A DNA stretch of 64,000 nt from Buttiauxella izardii. Lineage in GTDB: Bacteria; Pseudomonadota; Gammaproteobacteria; Enterobacterales; Enterobacteriaceae. A program made the position numbers and the translations under genes. The notes under the pieces are model-generated. The model saw only the letters and a program-made list of their open reading frames with translations. It ran no database searches and was not told the origin of the DNA. Every line of letters begins with the position of its first letter. Within the stretch, counting starts at the first letter, position 1. This document shows positions 24,916 to 34,488 of this stretch, piece after piece. The stretch spans positions 1-64,000 of the forward strand of contig NZ_QZWH01000001.1 of assembly GCF_003601925.1 (NCBI RefSeq), read 5' to 3'.

Positions 24916-25084
24916 AACTGCGTCTCTGCTTGCCATTATGTTTCGTTACCGAAACGTGGCATGAAATCAGCTTCGCGATCAAGAGGTCAGCTGAAGGTTG
25001 CCAGGCTTTTCTATATCGCCTGAAATATTGCTCCCGAAAAAAATTGCTAATAAGCCAATAACTTGCGCCGCTAACCGTTGAATT

Positions 25085-25324
25085 TTAACGGTCGAAAAGC
25101 AGGCCAATCAAAGTGTGGTAATGGCTCTCTTCTTCCGGGCCTGAGGCTTTTTCAACCCGGTGTAACAGTTTTGTACAGATTGCTTTGCGATTCAGGCTCC
25201 GACCATCACTAAGGATTTCAACCACGATTTGCCCCAGCGTCTCTTGCTGTGAAGGCAACGCTGCCTTGGAAAAATAACGTGTGATGGCGTTAGCGGCATT
25301 GGGAACATAGTTGTTTTGTTGCAT
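25085..25324 (-). CDS. ycgZ: YcgZ connector protein
   Basis: The 79-residue product aligns closely with E. coli YcgZ: ANAITRYFSKAALPSQQETL, GQIVVEILSDGRSLNRKAIC and HYHTLIGLLFD. It is the first gene of the ycgZ-ymgA-ariR series, divergent from bluF. In E. coli this operon is repressed by BluR and induced by blue light and low temperature. A clear AGGAG-type site precedes the ATG. Confidence 0.9.
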   Translation of the reverse strand: MQQNNYVPNAANAITRYFSKAALPSQQETLGQIVVEILSDGRSLNRKAICTKLLHRVEKASGPEEESHYHTLIGLLFDR

Positions 25325-25667
25325 GACTCACTCCTGTAAATATGCAGTCTCAGTAAATGTACAAATAAAGTTATACAAACATTAAATATCTGTACATAGA
25401 AAAGTGTATAGAATTGTCTTAAAATCCTAAGCATTAAATGCTATCCATTTAATATCATGTAGTTAGTGTGGTAATTTTTTGAAATTTCAAAATTTGGTGT
25501 ACATATTTAGCATTATTTTTAAATAGTCACGCCTTGGAATCTGTTTTTACAGGTGTACATATGTTCATTTATTGTTAATAAGTTATTAATTTTAATGTAT
25601 TTTTAGCATGGGATTTGGCAGTTCATCTGCTACTGTAAAGACTCAATAGCCTCCAACTGGACACAGA
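25325..25667. promoter_or_regulatory. Divergent ycgZ/bluF control region with TGTACA motifs
   Basis: This 343-base gap holds no gene that I can support. It is strongly AT-rich and contains four exact TGTACA hexamers at 25359-25364, 25391-25396, 25498-25503 and 25554-25559, plus near copies (TGTATA at 25405-25410). MlrA, the paralogue of BluR, is known to bind paired TGTACA half-sites at the csgD promoter, so these are candidate BluR sites for light-dependent control of both operons. Confidence 0.6.
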
Positions 25668-26888
25668 ATGCTCACAACCATCATTTATCGCAGCCATATC
25701 ATTAAGAACGCACCATTCGAGTCGTTCACAGAGATGGTGGAAGCCGCCAAAGTGAAAAACGAACAGGCCGATGTGACTGGCATATTGTTGTTCAACGGCA
25801 CACATTTTTTTCAGATGATTGAAGGCCCCGAAAAGAGCGTTCTGGAGATTTATCAGCGTATTTGCCAGGACAAGCGCCACTACAACATTGTTGAGTTGCT
25901 TTGTGATTACGCGCCCGCGCGGCGGTTTGGCAAGACAGGTATGGAACTCTTTGATTTAAGAGAGTATGCCCCGGAAGAAGTGCTGCAAGCGGTGCTGGAT
26001 AAAGGGACGACAAAGTACCAGCTATTTTACAATGACAGAGCGCTAAAGTTCTTACGCACTTTTGTTGAAGCCACTGAAAAAGAAAACTATTTTGAAATTC
26101 CGCCAGCGGATTCCTGGGTCTTTATTGCCGACAATAAAGGCGCACATACGCAGGCTGAGGTTCCTGATAACGCAGTAGATTGTAGCTTTGCATTCCAGCC
26201 TATGGTTGACCCGTTTGCGCAGAAGATTTTGTCCACGGAAGCGTTGCTTCGCTCGCCTGGTGGTGATTCACCCGAGAGTTATTTTGCCGGGCTAAGCGGG
26301 AACGCGCTTTATGAAGCCGACCTGAAGAGCAAAAAAGTGGCGTTCGCGATGGCGAGTGCGCTCAAGCTAGGCGACCAGTCTGTATCGGTTAACTTGTTCC
26401 CCATGACGCTGGTGATGGTTCCCGATGCCGTTAATTTTTTGTTAAGGGAAATTCAGATAAATGGACTTGTACCTGAACAAGTAACAATAGAATTTACTGA
26501 AAGCGAGGTTATCTCGCGTATTGATGAGTTCACCGGGGCCGTCAGGCAACTGAAGTCTGCCGGGATCAGCGTGGCAATCGACCACTTTGGCGCGGGTTTT
26601 GGCGGCCTTTTGTTACTGGCGCAGTTTCAGCCAGACAGAATCAAAATTAACCGCGAACTCATCAAGGACGTCCACAAAAGTGGCCCACGGCAGGCGATCA
26701 TTCAAGCCATTATCAAATGCTGTGCCTCGCTTGAAATCGCTATTTCAGCGGTGGGAGTGGAAAAGGCCGAAGAGTGGATGTGGCTGGAAGCTGCCGGGAT
26801 TACGCAGTTTCAGGGCAACTTATTTGCCAGCGCCTGCTTAAGTGGTATCGCGCCAGTGGCCTGGCCAGAAAGGAAAGCCGATCTCTGA
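25668..26888 (+). CDS. bluF: BluF blue-light receptor, BLUF plus degenerate EAL
   Basis: The 406-residue product has an N-terminal BLUF flavin domain (MLTTIIYRSH with the photoactive tyrosine at residue 7; VTGILLFNGTHFFQMIEG) and a C-terminal EAL domain. The EAL domain is degenerate: the metal-binding DDFG motif reads DHFGAGFGG and the EGVET motif reads VGVEKAEE, so c-di-GMP hydrolysis is unlikely. In E. coli BluF binds the BluR repressor on illumination and releases it from DNA. The gene is divergent from ycgZ and is followed by bluR, the E. coli order. Confidence 0.92.
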   Translation: MLTTIIYRSHIIKNAPFESFTEMVEAAKVKNEQADVTGILLFNGTHFFQMIEGPEKSVLEIYQRICQDKRHYNIVELLCDYAPARRFGKTGMELFDLREYAPEEVLQAVLDKGTTKYQLFYNDRALKFLRTFVEATEKENYFEIPPADSWVFIADNKGAHTQAEVPDNAVDCSFAFQPMVDPFAQKILSTEALLRSPGGDSPESYFAGLSGNALYEADLKSKKVAFAMASALKLGDQSVSVNLFPMTLVMVPDAVNFLLREIQINGLVPEQVTIEFTESEVISRIDEFTGAVRQLKSAGISVAIDHFGAGFGGLLLLAQFQPDRIKINRELIKDVHKSGPRQAIIQAIIKCCASLEIAISAVGVEKAEEWMWLEAAGITQFQGNLFASACLSGIAPVAWPERKADL

Positions 26889-26891
26889 TTC

Positions 26892-26925
26892 AGGTTGTAC
26901 AATGCAGAAATAAGTTGTACAACCT
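26892..26925. promoter_or_regulatory. Inverted-repeat operator candidate between bluF and bluR
   Basis: AGGTTGTACA (26892-26901) and TGTACAACCT (26916-26925) are perfect inverted 10-base arms with a 14-base spacer, in the 91-base bluF-bluR gap. The half-site is the TTGTACA type bound by MlrA-like MerR proteins. Autoregulation of bluR is the natural reading. Confidence 0.65.
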
Positions 26926-26979
26926 GTACGAAATCGTTAGTTTCGACATGGACGCTTTAAATTTACCCCGAGGGAATGA

Positions 26980-27720
26980 ATGACCTTATACAGTATCGGC
27001 GAAGTTGCCGAACGATGCGCAATCAACCCCGTCACGCTGCGTGCGTGGCAGCGCCGCTACGGATTACTCAAACCCCAGCGTAGCGAGGGCGGCCATCGGC
27101 AGTTTGATGACGAAGATATTCAGCGTATCGAAGAAATTAAGCGGCTGATAAAAAGTGGTGTGTCTGTCGGAAAGGTTAAAGCGCTGCTCGAAGAAAAGCC
27201 GAGTCTTGCGACTCAAAGCCATAATGACTGGCAGTCACAGCAAGAAGAGGTGATGGGCGTTCTGCGTTTTGTACAACCTGCCAAACTGCGCGCAAAAATT
27301 GCTTCTTTAGGGCGTGAAATCCCGGTTGATACCTTGATCGATCATGTCTTTCTCCCGGTGCGTCAATGTCTTAGCCTCGATAGATATACCTCTCGCGCAA
27401 TGATAAGCCTGCTTGATGGATTGCTGATTGACTATGTTGTCCAGCGCCTCGCAGATGCCCGGAACAACGAAGGTAAAGACACGTTAATGATTGGCTGGGA
27501 AACTGATGACCGAACTCGCCTGTGGCTTGAAGCATGGCGTCTTTCGCAACACGGTTGGCGTCCTGATGTTCTGGCAGACCCGCTGGACTCACCGCGCCCG
27601 GAGTTATTCCCCGGCCAGCATGTTTTCGTCTGGACAGGAAAGGCGTTAACCCTTCGCCAGCAGGAGCAATTAGAACACTGGCAAAAACAAGGCTTTGCTA
27701 TCAAATTTCATGCGGGTTAA
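26980..27720 (+). CDS. bluR: BluR, MerR-family repressor
   Basis: The 246-residue product has the MerR HTH ([20 protein letters not shown], then [12 protein letters not shown]) and a cobalamin-binding-like C-terminal domain as in MlrA and BluR, without the vitamin B12 histidine motif. It is placed directly after bluF and is therefore assigned to BluR rather than MlrA. In E. coli BluR represses ycgZ-ymgA-ariR-ymgC and is removed by light-activated BluF. A single TGTACA hexamer also lies inside this gene at 27270-27275. Confidence 0.88.
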   Translation: MTLYSIGEVAERCAINPVTLRAWQRRYGLLKPQRSEGGHRQFDDEDIQRIEEIKRLIKSGVSVGKVKALLEEKPSLATQSHNDWQSQQEEVMGVLRFVQPAKLRAKIASLGREIPVDTLIDHVFLPVRQCLSLDRYTSRAMISLLDGLLIDYVVQRLADARNNEGKDTLMIGWETDDRTRLWLEAWRLSQHGWRPDVLADPLDSPRPELFPGQHVFVWTGKALTLRQQEQLEHWQKQGFAIKFHAG

Positions 27721-27960
27721 GGACGACCTGGCTGATTCCCTTCTTATTCATACTGCCGTTTTGATTTTGAGCCACTCGATCAAAGCGAGCAGATGCATTC
27801 CGTACTAAAATTACACAACCTATATAAAAAACATATACCAAAGCTCTGTTTCATATAATTGCTCGTCCATTTCAGGGGATATATATTCACGTTACAGTTT
27901 GGCGATGTAATAAAATTACGAGTTGTGTTTTATTGCCCAAATGTTACGAGGTTAATTTTT

Positions 27961-28164
27961 ATGATTAAAAATGCATTTGTGGAGAAAACGGACGAAGGGA
28001 AGATCGTCGTACGTGTCGAAGAGAAAGAGGTTTCATCCTTCGACGACTATGATGCCGCACTCGAATGGGCATTTTCGATTGGTTATCGTGTCTACAAAAA
28101 AGAGCTCACAAGCAGCGATCATAAAGAGTGCTGGGTAAAATACCTCCCGAAAAGTCATTTATGA
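27961..28164 (+). CDS. Hypothetical 67-residue protein
   Basis: The start is the ATG giving MIKNAFVEKTDEGKIVVRV, about 240 bases after bluR. The product is acidic and mixed alpha-beta in character (VRVEEKEVSSFDDYDAALEW, then a YRVYKKEL strand). No membrane segment, cysteine pair or known domain is seen. The 240-base gap before it is AT-rich and may carry its promoter. I do not recognise the family. Confidence 0.6.
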   Translation: MIKNAFVEKTDEGKIVVRVEEKEVSSFDDYDAALEWAFSIGYRVYKKELTSSDHKECWVKYLPKSHL

Positions 28165-28256
28165 ATTGAGTCATCAATCCTCTCTCTATCAGGTTGCGGA
28201 GCAATTTCCCGGCAACCTGATACGCTTTAATCAATATCTATCAGACAGGCACGCAA

Positions 28257-29168
28257 ATGGAGTTAAGACACATCCGTTATTTTCTGGCCGTTGCCGACGC
28301 CAAAAGTTTCACTTATGCCGCTGAAAAATTGGGCATTGGCCAACCTCCACTGAGCATCCAGATACGTGATCTGGAAAATGAAATAGGCACAAAACTTTTC
28401 CACCGAATTGCACGAGGTATCGAATTAACTGCGGCGGGAATGGCTTTTTATAACGCGGTTAAAGTTCTACCGGGTTTGGTTGAAGAGGCTAAATCCTCGG
28501 CGCTTCTTGCCTCGCGCGGCGAGTTAGGAGTCCTTAAAGTCGGTTTCACCTCATCTTCAGCATTTAATTCACTGGTGACCCGAAGCATCAAAAAATTCAA
28601 TAGCGATTATAAAAACGTCTGCCTGCAACTTGATGAAGCTCATACCGACAATCTGATTAAAGCCGTAGAAAGTGGCACCATTGATGTTGCCTTTGTGCGC
28701 ACCGATCATCTTTTTAGCGACTCGCTGGAGCTGCATATATTATTGCAGGAATCTTTGACCATCGTGCTGCCGGAACAACATGCATATATGGCGCAAAACC
28801 ATATCACTTTGAATCAATTAGCCAATGAAGAGATGATTCTGTGTCCGCGCAATTACAGCGTCCATTTGCATGACACGATTTTTTCTCTGTTTGAACGAGC
28901 CGGTTGTACGCCAACAGTGAAACAAACCGCGCCGCAATTATCCTCGATTATTAATTTGGTTTCCGCAGGCGTTGGAGTTTCGATTGTTCCTTCTTCGATG
29001 AAGGCGATGAGTCATTCCTCATCAGGTGTGGCTTTCTATGACATTAATGAAGAGGGCGCTTATATTCCGTTATCCATCGTGAGTCGTGTTCACGATCAAT
29101 CACCGATTGTGAAGAAATTTATTAATAACGTGCTTGCTACGCACGCAGAAATATCTCCAGCTCAATAA
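28257..29168 (+). CDS. LysR-family regulator
   Basis: The 303-residue product begins MELRHIRYFLAVADAKSFTY and has the LysR HTH (AAEKLGIGQPPLSIQIRDLE), followed by the periplasmic-binding-like effector domain. The first residues and the QPPLSIQI helix are typical of the CatR/BenM-like branch of aromatic-compound regulators. The next gene, 37 bases downstream in the same direction, encodes a FUSC transporter-like protein, so regulator and target are probably co-transcribed. Inducer unknown. Confidence 0.85.
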   Translation: MELRHIRYFLAVADAKSFTYAAEKLGIGQPPLSIQIRDLENEIGTKLFHRIARGIELTAAGMAFYNAVKVLPGLVEEAKSSALLASRGELGVLKVGFTSSSAFNSLVTRSIKKFNSDYKNVCLQLDEAHTDNLIKAVESGTIDVAFVRTDHLFSDSLELHILLQESLTIVLPEQHAYMAQNHITLNQLANEEMILCPRNYSVHLHDTIFSLFERAGCTPTVKQTAPQLSSIINLVSAGVGVSIVPSSMKAMSHSSSGVAFYDINEEGAYIPLSIVSRVHDQSPIVKKFINNVLATHAEISPAQ

Positions 29169-29205
29169 TTATTCACTCGGCACTTTGATTTATTGTGAAA
29201 AGTAA

Positions 29206-30342
29206 ATGAAAAAATCTATTTTTGCGGTTCGTCGTGACAGGCCTTTAACACCACTCGAGTTATATGTTTATCAACACTATCGTAATATTCACGGTATTCG
29301 CATCGCCGTGGCATTTGTACTGACATTTCTGATTATTAGAATGGCAAATTTACCCGACCATTCCTGGCCGCTGATTACTTTAGTTGTCGTGATGGGGCCT
29401 ATCAGCTTTTGGGGGAATGTGATTCCCCGCGCCTTTGAGCGCATGGCGGGCACGGTCACTGGCGCTGTTTTAGGCATTATTGCTCTACATATCGAAATGT
29501 ACTCTTTGCCATTAATGCTGGCCTGGTGCGGGTGTGCGGCATTTCTTTGTGGTTATTTAACAATGAGTAAGCGGCCCTATGCCGCACTGCTGATTGGTAT
29601 CACCCTGGCGGTGGTGAGTAGCGCACCTGCCGGAGATATTCAGACGGCATTGTGGCGCAGCACCAATATTATATTGGGCTGTCTACTGGCAATAGTGTTC
29701 ACCAGTATTTATCCGCAACGGGCATTTATTCACTGGCGCATTCAACTGGCATCATTCCTGAGAGATTATTCAAAAATGAGCGCCAGCGGATTTTCATGGA
29801 ATGTTCTGAGTCGCCCAAATTTGACAAAACTGAACTCACAAGTATTGGCAAATGTAGAGAAAATGCGCACCTTAATTATACCGGTCAGCAAAGAAACCGG
29901 TATTTCAACAAAACAGCTTGCTGAAATTCAGTCTATTGCCCGGGATATGATTGCCACCCAGGAATTACAAATTGAAGCTCATTGGGCATCCCGCAGCAGT
30001 CGTTTTATTATTCTGAATTCTCACACGCTGGCTGAAGTGCAACAAATGACCCAAAGAACGTTACAAGCGTTAGCTCAGGCATTACATGAAGGTAATCCCT
30101 CTCCTGCAGCGGCGAATAGCGAACGTTTAAATGACATCACTACAGAATTACATGAACTGTTATTGACTCATGCAGGGGATGACGTAGTGGAAAGTGCCGT
30201 CCATGGCTATGTCTGGTTAAGCATTCAATTAGCGATAAAACTGGAAAGGTTATCAACCGTGATTACCGAGGCTTTGACAGAACAACGTTTCCATCATCAG
30301 CCTCGGGATCTGGCTCAGACCTCTGTCGCGAGGAACGGATAA
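29206..30342 (+). CDS. YeeA-like FUSC inner-membrane protein
   Basis: The 378-residue product aligns with E. coli YeeA from the start: LELYVYQHYRNIHGIRIAVA, then LITLVVVMGPISFWGNVIPR and YPQRAFIHWRIQLASFL. Six N-terminal membrane helices are followed by a soluble helical domain, the FUSC arrangement shared with AaeB. AaeB exports aromatic acids; the substrate here is unknown. Unlike aaeAB it has no HlyD partner gene. The last 28 bases overlap the 3' end of the convergent alkene reductase gene. Confidence 0.85.
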   Translation: MKKSIFAVRRDRPLTPLELYVYQHYRNIHGIRIAVAFVLTFLIIRMANLPDHSWPLITLVVVMGPISFWGNVIPRAFERMAGTVTGAVLGIIALHIEMYSLPLMLAWCGCAAFLCGYLTMSKRPYAALLIGITLAVVSSAPAGDIQTALWRSTNIILGCLLAIVFTSIYPQRAFIHWRIQLASFLRDYSKMSASGFSWNVLSRPNLTKLNSQVLANVEKMRTLIIPVSKETGISTKQLAEIQSIARDMIATQELQIEAHWASRSSRFIILNSHTLAEVQQMTQRTLQALAQALHEGNPSPAAANSERLNDITTELHELLLTHAGDDVVESAVHGYVWLSIQLAIKLERLSTVITEALTEQRFHHQPRDLAQTSVARNG

Positions 30343-31421
30343 TCGGTGTAACCCACTTCAGTACCGCCAAAAAGCGTTGCCGGATTGCTGATCCCCGCCA
30401 TTGGCAGATTTTCTTTCAGACGGCGTGGGAAGTCCGGGTTTGCAACAAACGGGCGACCGAAAGCCACCAGATCCACAACACCCGCGGCCAGCAGTTTTTC
30501 GGCTTTCTCACGGGTGTAATTCCCCGCCACAATAATCGTGCCGCTGAATGTCGCTCGCAGAGTTTCACGGAACTCATACGGCACCTGCGGCGCATCGTCC
30601 CAGTCCGCTTCGGCGAGGTGAATAAAAGCAATACCTTTGGTTTCACACCACGCCGCCAGCGCGAGAATGGCTTCACAGGCCTGCGGGTCGTCCATTCCAC
30701 GCTGGGTAATAAACGGCGCGAGGCGAATGCCAGTGCGCTCTGCACCGATGGCGTCGCTGATGGCTTCCAACACTTCCTGCGCAAAACGCACGCGGTTTGC
30801 CAGGCTGCCGCCGTATTCGTCCTGACGTTTATTTGAGGTGCGGCGCAGGAACTGGTCAATCAGATAACCGTTGCCGCCATGCACTTCCACACCGTCAAAA
30901 CCGGCTGCCATCGCGTTGATTGCCGCCTGGCGGTAATCCGCAATAACCTGTTGAATATCGCTATGCGTCAATTCCCGTGGCACCGGGCAGGCGACCATTT
31001 CACCGACACCGTGGCTGTTCACTACCCACACTTGCGCATCCGGCGATAACGCTGAAGGCGCAACCGGTTTGCCATCCGGGTGAAAACTTTCATGAGACAT
31101 GCGGCCCACATGCCACAACTGAGAAAGAATTTTGCCATTCGCCTGGTGAACGGCATCCGTTACCTGACGCCACCCGGCGATTTGCTCAGCGGAATGAATC
31201 CCCGGCGTCCATGAATATCCCTGACCCTGCGGTGAAATCTGCGTGGCTTCGGTGATGATAAGCCCGGCGCTGGCACGCTGTTGGTAATACTCAGCCATTA
31301 ATGCCGTAGGAGTATTCCCCGGTTGTGCGCTGCGAGAGCGGGTCATGGGTGCCATCACGATGCGGTTTTTTAACTCGATAGCGCCAACGTGCGTCGTCTC
31401 AAAAAGGGATTGCTGTTGCAT
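30315..31421 (-). CDS. Old Yellow Enzyme family alkene reductase (NemA paralogue)
   Basis: The 368-residue product is an FMN TIM-barrel ene-reductase: MAPMTRSRSAQPGNTPTALM near the N-terminus, QLWHVGRMSH for flavin and substrate contacts, and active-site VEVHGGNGYLIDQFL (HxxN). It is a paralogue of NemA encoded at 54.5 kb, which instead has [12 protein letters not shown] (HxxH). It should reduce activated double bonds with NADPH. A LysR gene starts 102 bases away on the other strand and probably controls it. Confidence 0.87.
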   Translation of the reverse strand: MQQQSLFETTHVGAIELKNRIVMAPMTRSRSAQPGNTPTALMAEYYQQRASAGLIITEATQISPQGQGYSWTPGIHSAEQIAGWRQVTDAVHQANGKILSQLWHVGRMSHESFHPDGKPVAPSALSPDAQVWVVNSHGVGEMVACPVPRELTHSDIQQVIADYRQAAINAMAAGFDGVEVHGGNGYLIDQFLRRTSNKRQDEYGGSLANRVRFAQEVLEAISDAIGAERTGIRLAPFITQRGMDDPQACEAILALAAWCETKGIAFIHLAEADWDDAPQVPYEFRETLRATFSGTIIVAGNYTREKAEKLLAAGVVDLVAFGRPFVANPDFPRRLKENLPMAGISNPATLFGGTEVGYTDYPFLATEV

Positions 31422-31523
31422 GTTTTCTTCTCCAGGGAATTCAGTGATGGCTTGACTTTACGTCCCGAAAGCCGTTTTGATAATGGCTGAAAAATAAGAT
31501 TCTCTATTCAGGAAAACGGAATA

Positions 31524-32435
31524 ATGGGCAAGCTCGAAGACATTACCTTGCTGGTGGAAGTGGTTGAAGCGGGTGGCCTGGCAGCGGCGGGGCGGCGAAT
31601 GGGCCTTTCTCCTGCCACCATGACGGCCAGGCTGAAAGCGCTCGAGGAGCGTTATCAGACGCGGTTCTTCAACCGTTCCACCCGCGCAATCGCCCTGACG
31701 CGCGCCGGAGAAGAGTTTTATCATGCGGCACTGCGGGTGCTGGAGGAACTGGCGCAGGCCGAAGCGAAACTGGCGCAAAAAGAGGGCGTGCTGAGCGGCA
31801 GTTTGCGGATTTCTGCTCCGTCAGATTTTGGCCGTCAGTATTTATCGCCTGCACTGTTGGATTTTTCCCGCCTGCATCCGGAGGTCAAAAGCTCGGTTTA
31901 TCTCAGCGAGAACGTGGTGGATTTGATTGCTAACCGTCTGGACATGAGCGTGCGTTTCGGCAATCTCCCGGACAGCAATCTGGTGACGAAGTTTATCCGC
32001 CCCAATCACCGGGTGCTGGTGGCTTCGCGAAATTATCTGGAAATACATGGTGCGCCTCAGCACCCGAATGATTTACACGAACATCGCTGCCTGGTGATGG
32101 AACAGCGCGGCACGCTAATGAACGAATGGCGTTTTGAAGAGCAGGGCGAACCGGCGGTAGTGCGCGTGACGCCTGCGATGGTGTGTGATGACGGGGCTTT
32201 ATTGCGCCAGTGGGTGTTGGCTGGGGCGGGCATCGCCAGCAAATCCTGGTGGGATGTGAAGCGCGATGTGGAGCAGGGGCGGCTGGTGGTGTTGTTTGCC
32301 GAGAGTTTTATCGGTTTCAGCCGCCATGACAAAAAACAGGTTGGCCTCCAGTTTGTTTATCCGCAGCGGCGTTTCCAGCCTTTGCAGGTCACGGCGTTCA
32401 GCGAGTTTTTCATCAACTGGCTGGATAACGAATAA
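31524..32435 (+). CDS. LysR-family regulator, divergent to alkene reductase
   Basis: The 303-residue product has the LysR HTH (GLAAAGRRMGLSPATMTARL) and a DsdC/GcvA-like effector domain (LRISAPSDFGRQYLSPALLD). It belongs to the large branch of LysR proteins that regulate a divergently encoded oxidoreductase. The 102-base gap with the reductase gene would hold both promoters. The inducer is unknown. Confidence 0.85.
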   Translation: MGKLEDITLLVEVVEAGGLAAAGRRMGLSPATMTARLKALEERYQTRFFNRSTRAIALTRAGEEFYHAALRVLEELAQAEAKLAQKEGVLSGSLRISAPSDFGRQYLSPALLDFSRLHPEVKSSVYLSENVVDLIANRLDMSVRFGNLPDSNLVTKFIRPNHRVLVASRNYLEIHGAPQHPNDLHEHRCLVMEQRGTLMNEWRFEEQGEPAVVRVTPAMVCDDGALLRQWVLAGAGIASKSWWDVKRDVEQGRLVVLFAESFIGFSRHDKKQVGLQFVYPQRRFQPLQVTAFSEFFINWLDNE

Positions 32436-32514
32436 CATCGCGCCGTGTTATAAATCTGTAACAAATCCTTCTTACACTGCTCACTTCTGATAACAATACC
32501 GAAAGGAAGCCAGC

Positions 32515-34479
32515 ATGAGCAGACCTCTTAAGCCGCTGTTTAAACAAGAACATAACGACGAAATCAGCAATGGCAGCGCCAACCCCGTGTTCTCTGAAGT
32601 TGCCAGGGCTTTTGTTAGCCGCCGTCGATTTCTGCAACTCGGCATGATCGCAGGCACCGCCGTCACTTTCCCCGCCTTGCTCAAATCACAGGCGGCCTGG
32701 GCGGTGGAATCAGCTATGGTGCGGCCTTCTTCCCTCGGATTTACCAGCATTGCCGTCTCAACGGACGACACCGTTCGCGTACCGGAAGGTTACGTTGCAA
32801 GGCCGTTTTACCGCTGGGGTGACGCCGTGGGCCTGAAAGGCAATCTGCCAGAGTTTAAAACTGACGGCAGCAACACCACCGACGAGCAGGCGGCTCAGGC
32901 GGGAATGCACCATGACGGCATGGCGTGGTTTAGCTTGCCGCAGGGCAGTGATGACCCACATCACGGATTGCTGGCGATGAACCATGAATACATCGACAAC
33001 GGTTTGTTGTTCAAAGACGGCGTGGCGAACTGGAATCTCGACAAAGTCCGCAAAGGGCAAAATGCGATGGGGATTTCGGTTATCGAGGTGAAAAAAGAGG
33101 GTGAAGGCTGGACGGTGGTTCGCCCTTCTGAATTTGCGCGGCGTATCACGGTGAATACGCCAATGACGCTGACCGGCCCGGCAAAACATCACGAGCTGAT
33201 GAAAACCGCAGCCGACCCGCAGGGTGAAACGGTGCTTGGGACTATGCAAAACTGCGCCAACGGGCATACGCCGTGGGGCACTTATCTAACCTGCGAAGAA
33301 AACTGGTCGGATATTTTCGTCAAGAAAGCCGCGCCGAACGCGCTCGAAAAACGCTATGGCATCAGCGACAGCGACGACTCCTACCGCTGGAACGAAGTTG
33401 ACCCGCGCTTTAGTGTTGATGCGACGCCCAATGAACCCAACCGATTCGGCTGGGTGGTGGAAATCGACCCGTATAACCCGCAATCAACACCGCGTAAACA
33501 CACGGCGTTAGGGCGCTTTAAGCATGAAGGCGCGGCGGTGACGCTGGCGGCTGATAACCGTGTTGTCGCTTATATGGGCGATGACCAGAAATTCGAGTAC
33601 ATCTATAAGTTTGTTTCAGCAGGTATTTACGACGCCAGCAACCGCGAATCGGCCATGGACTTGCTTTCGGAAGGCACGCTGTACGTAGCGAAATTTAATG
33701 AAGATGGCAGCGGTAACTGGTTGCCGCTGGTTTACGGGCAATCGGGGCTGGATCAAAGCAACGGTTTTGCTAGCCAGGGCGAGCTACTGATAAAAACGCG
33801 CCTCGCCGCGGACGTGGTGGGTGCAACAAAAATGGACCGCCCGGAGTGGATTGCGGTGGACACCCATACGGCGGGCAGCGTCTATTGCACGCTCACCAAC
33901 AACAGCGATCGCGGCAAAGAGGGCAAAGCCCCGATCGATGCCGCCAACCCGCGCGCCAATAATGTGTATGGCCACATCATGCACTGGAGCGAAGAGAACA
34001 GTGACCCGGCATCCACCACCTTTAAGTGGGACATTCTGGTGTTAGGCGGCAAGCCAGATGCGGCAGATGAAAAAGTCAAAGGCTCGATGAATGGCGCGGA
34101 ATTTGGCAGCGCGGATGGATTGTCGTTCGACCATCGTGGCGTGTTGTGGCTCCAGACGGATGTTTCATCCAGCACCATCAACAAAAAAGCCTACGAAGGA
34201 ATGGGAAATAACCAGATGCTCGCCACCGTGCCGGGCAGCAACGAATATCGACGTTTCCTCACCGGCCCGCGTGGCTGTGAGATAACCGGCATTGCGTTCA
34301 CGCCAGACAACCGCACGCTGTTTATTAATATTCAGCACCCCGGCGAACCTGGTGATGACATCAGCGACCCGGCCAATCCAACGGCGGTTTCCACCTGGCC
34401 CGACGGCGACAAAAACGGTCGCCCACGTTCTTCTACGGTGGTGATAGTGAAAGCCGATGGCGGGGTGATTGGGAGTTAA
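32515..34479 (+). CDS. PhoX-family alkaline phosphatase, Tat-exported
   Basis: The 654-residue product begins with a twin-arginine signal (SRRRFLQLGMIAGTA, arginines 36-38) cleaved near AAWA at 63. The body shows PhoX/DUF839 features: LLAMNHEYIDNG, NGHTPWGTYLTCEENW, GRFKHEGAAVT and the C-terminal PRGCEITGIAFTPDNRTLFI. PhoX enzymes are calcium and iron-dependent phosphatases with broad monoester and some diester activity. It stands alone, 79 bases after a LysR gene in the same direction; no pho box was found by eye. Its role in phosphate supply is inferred from the family. Confidence 0.88.
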   Translation: MSRPLKPLFKQEHNDEISNGSANPVFSEVARAFVSRRRFLQLGMIAGTAVTFPALLKSQAAWAVESAMVRPSSLGFTSIAVSTDDTVRVPEGYVARPFYRWGDAVGLKGNLPEFKTDGSNTTDEQAAQAGMHHDGMAWFSLPQGSDDPHHGLLAMNHEYIDNGLLFKDGVANWNLDKVRKGQNAMGISVIEVKKEGEGWTVVRPSEFARRITVNTPMTLTGPAKHHELMKTAADPQGETVLGTMQNCANGHTPWGTYLTCEENWSDIFVKKAAPNALEKRYGISDSDDSYRWNEVDPRFSVDATPNEPNRFGWVVEIDPYNPQSTPRKHTALGRFKHEGAAVTLAADNRVVAYMGDDQKFEYIYKFVSAGIYDASNRESAMDLLSEGTLYVAKFNEDGSGNWLPLVYGQSGLDQSNGFASQGELLIKTRLAADVVGATKMDRPEWIAVDTHTAGSVYCTLTNNSDRGKEGKAPIDAANPRANNVYGHIMHWSEENSDPASTTFKWDILVLGGKPDAADEKVKGSMNGAEFGSADGLSFDHRGVLWLQTDVSSSTINKKAYEGMGNNQMLATVPGSNEYRRFLTGPRGCEITGIAFTPDNRTLFINIQHPGEPGDDISDPANPTAVSTWPDGDKNGRPRSSTVVIVKADGGVIGS

Positions 34480-34488
34480 ATAAAAAAT

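Noticed and set aside
25325..25667. CRISPR-like repeats from the recurring TGTACA motifs
   Set aside because: Repeats are six bases with uneven spacing and fit transcription factor half-sites, not CRISPR units.
32758..33267. 169-codon open frame opposite phoX
   Set aside because: PhoX motifs are in the plus-strand frame; the shadow has no family features.
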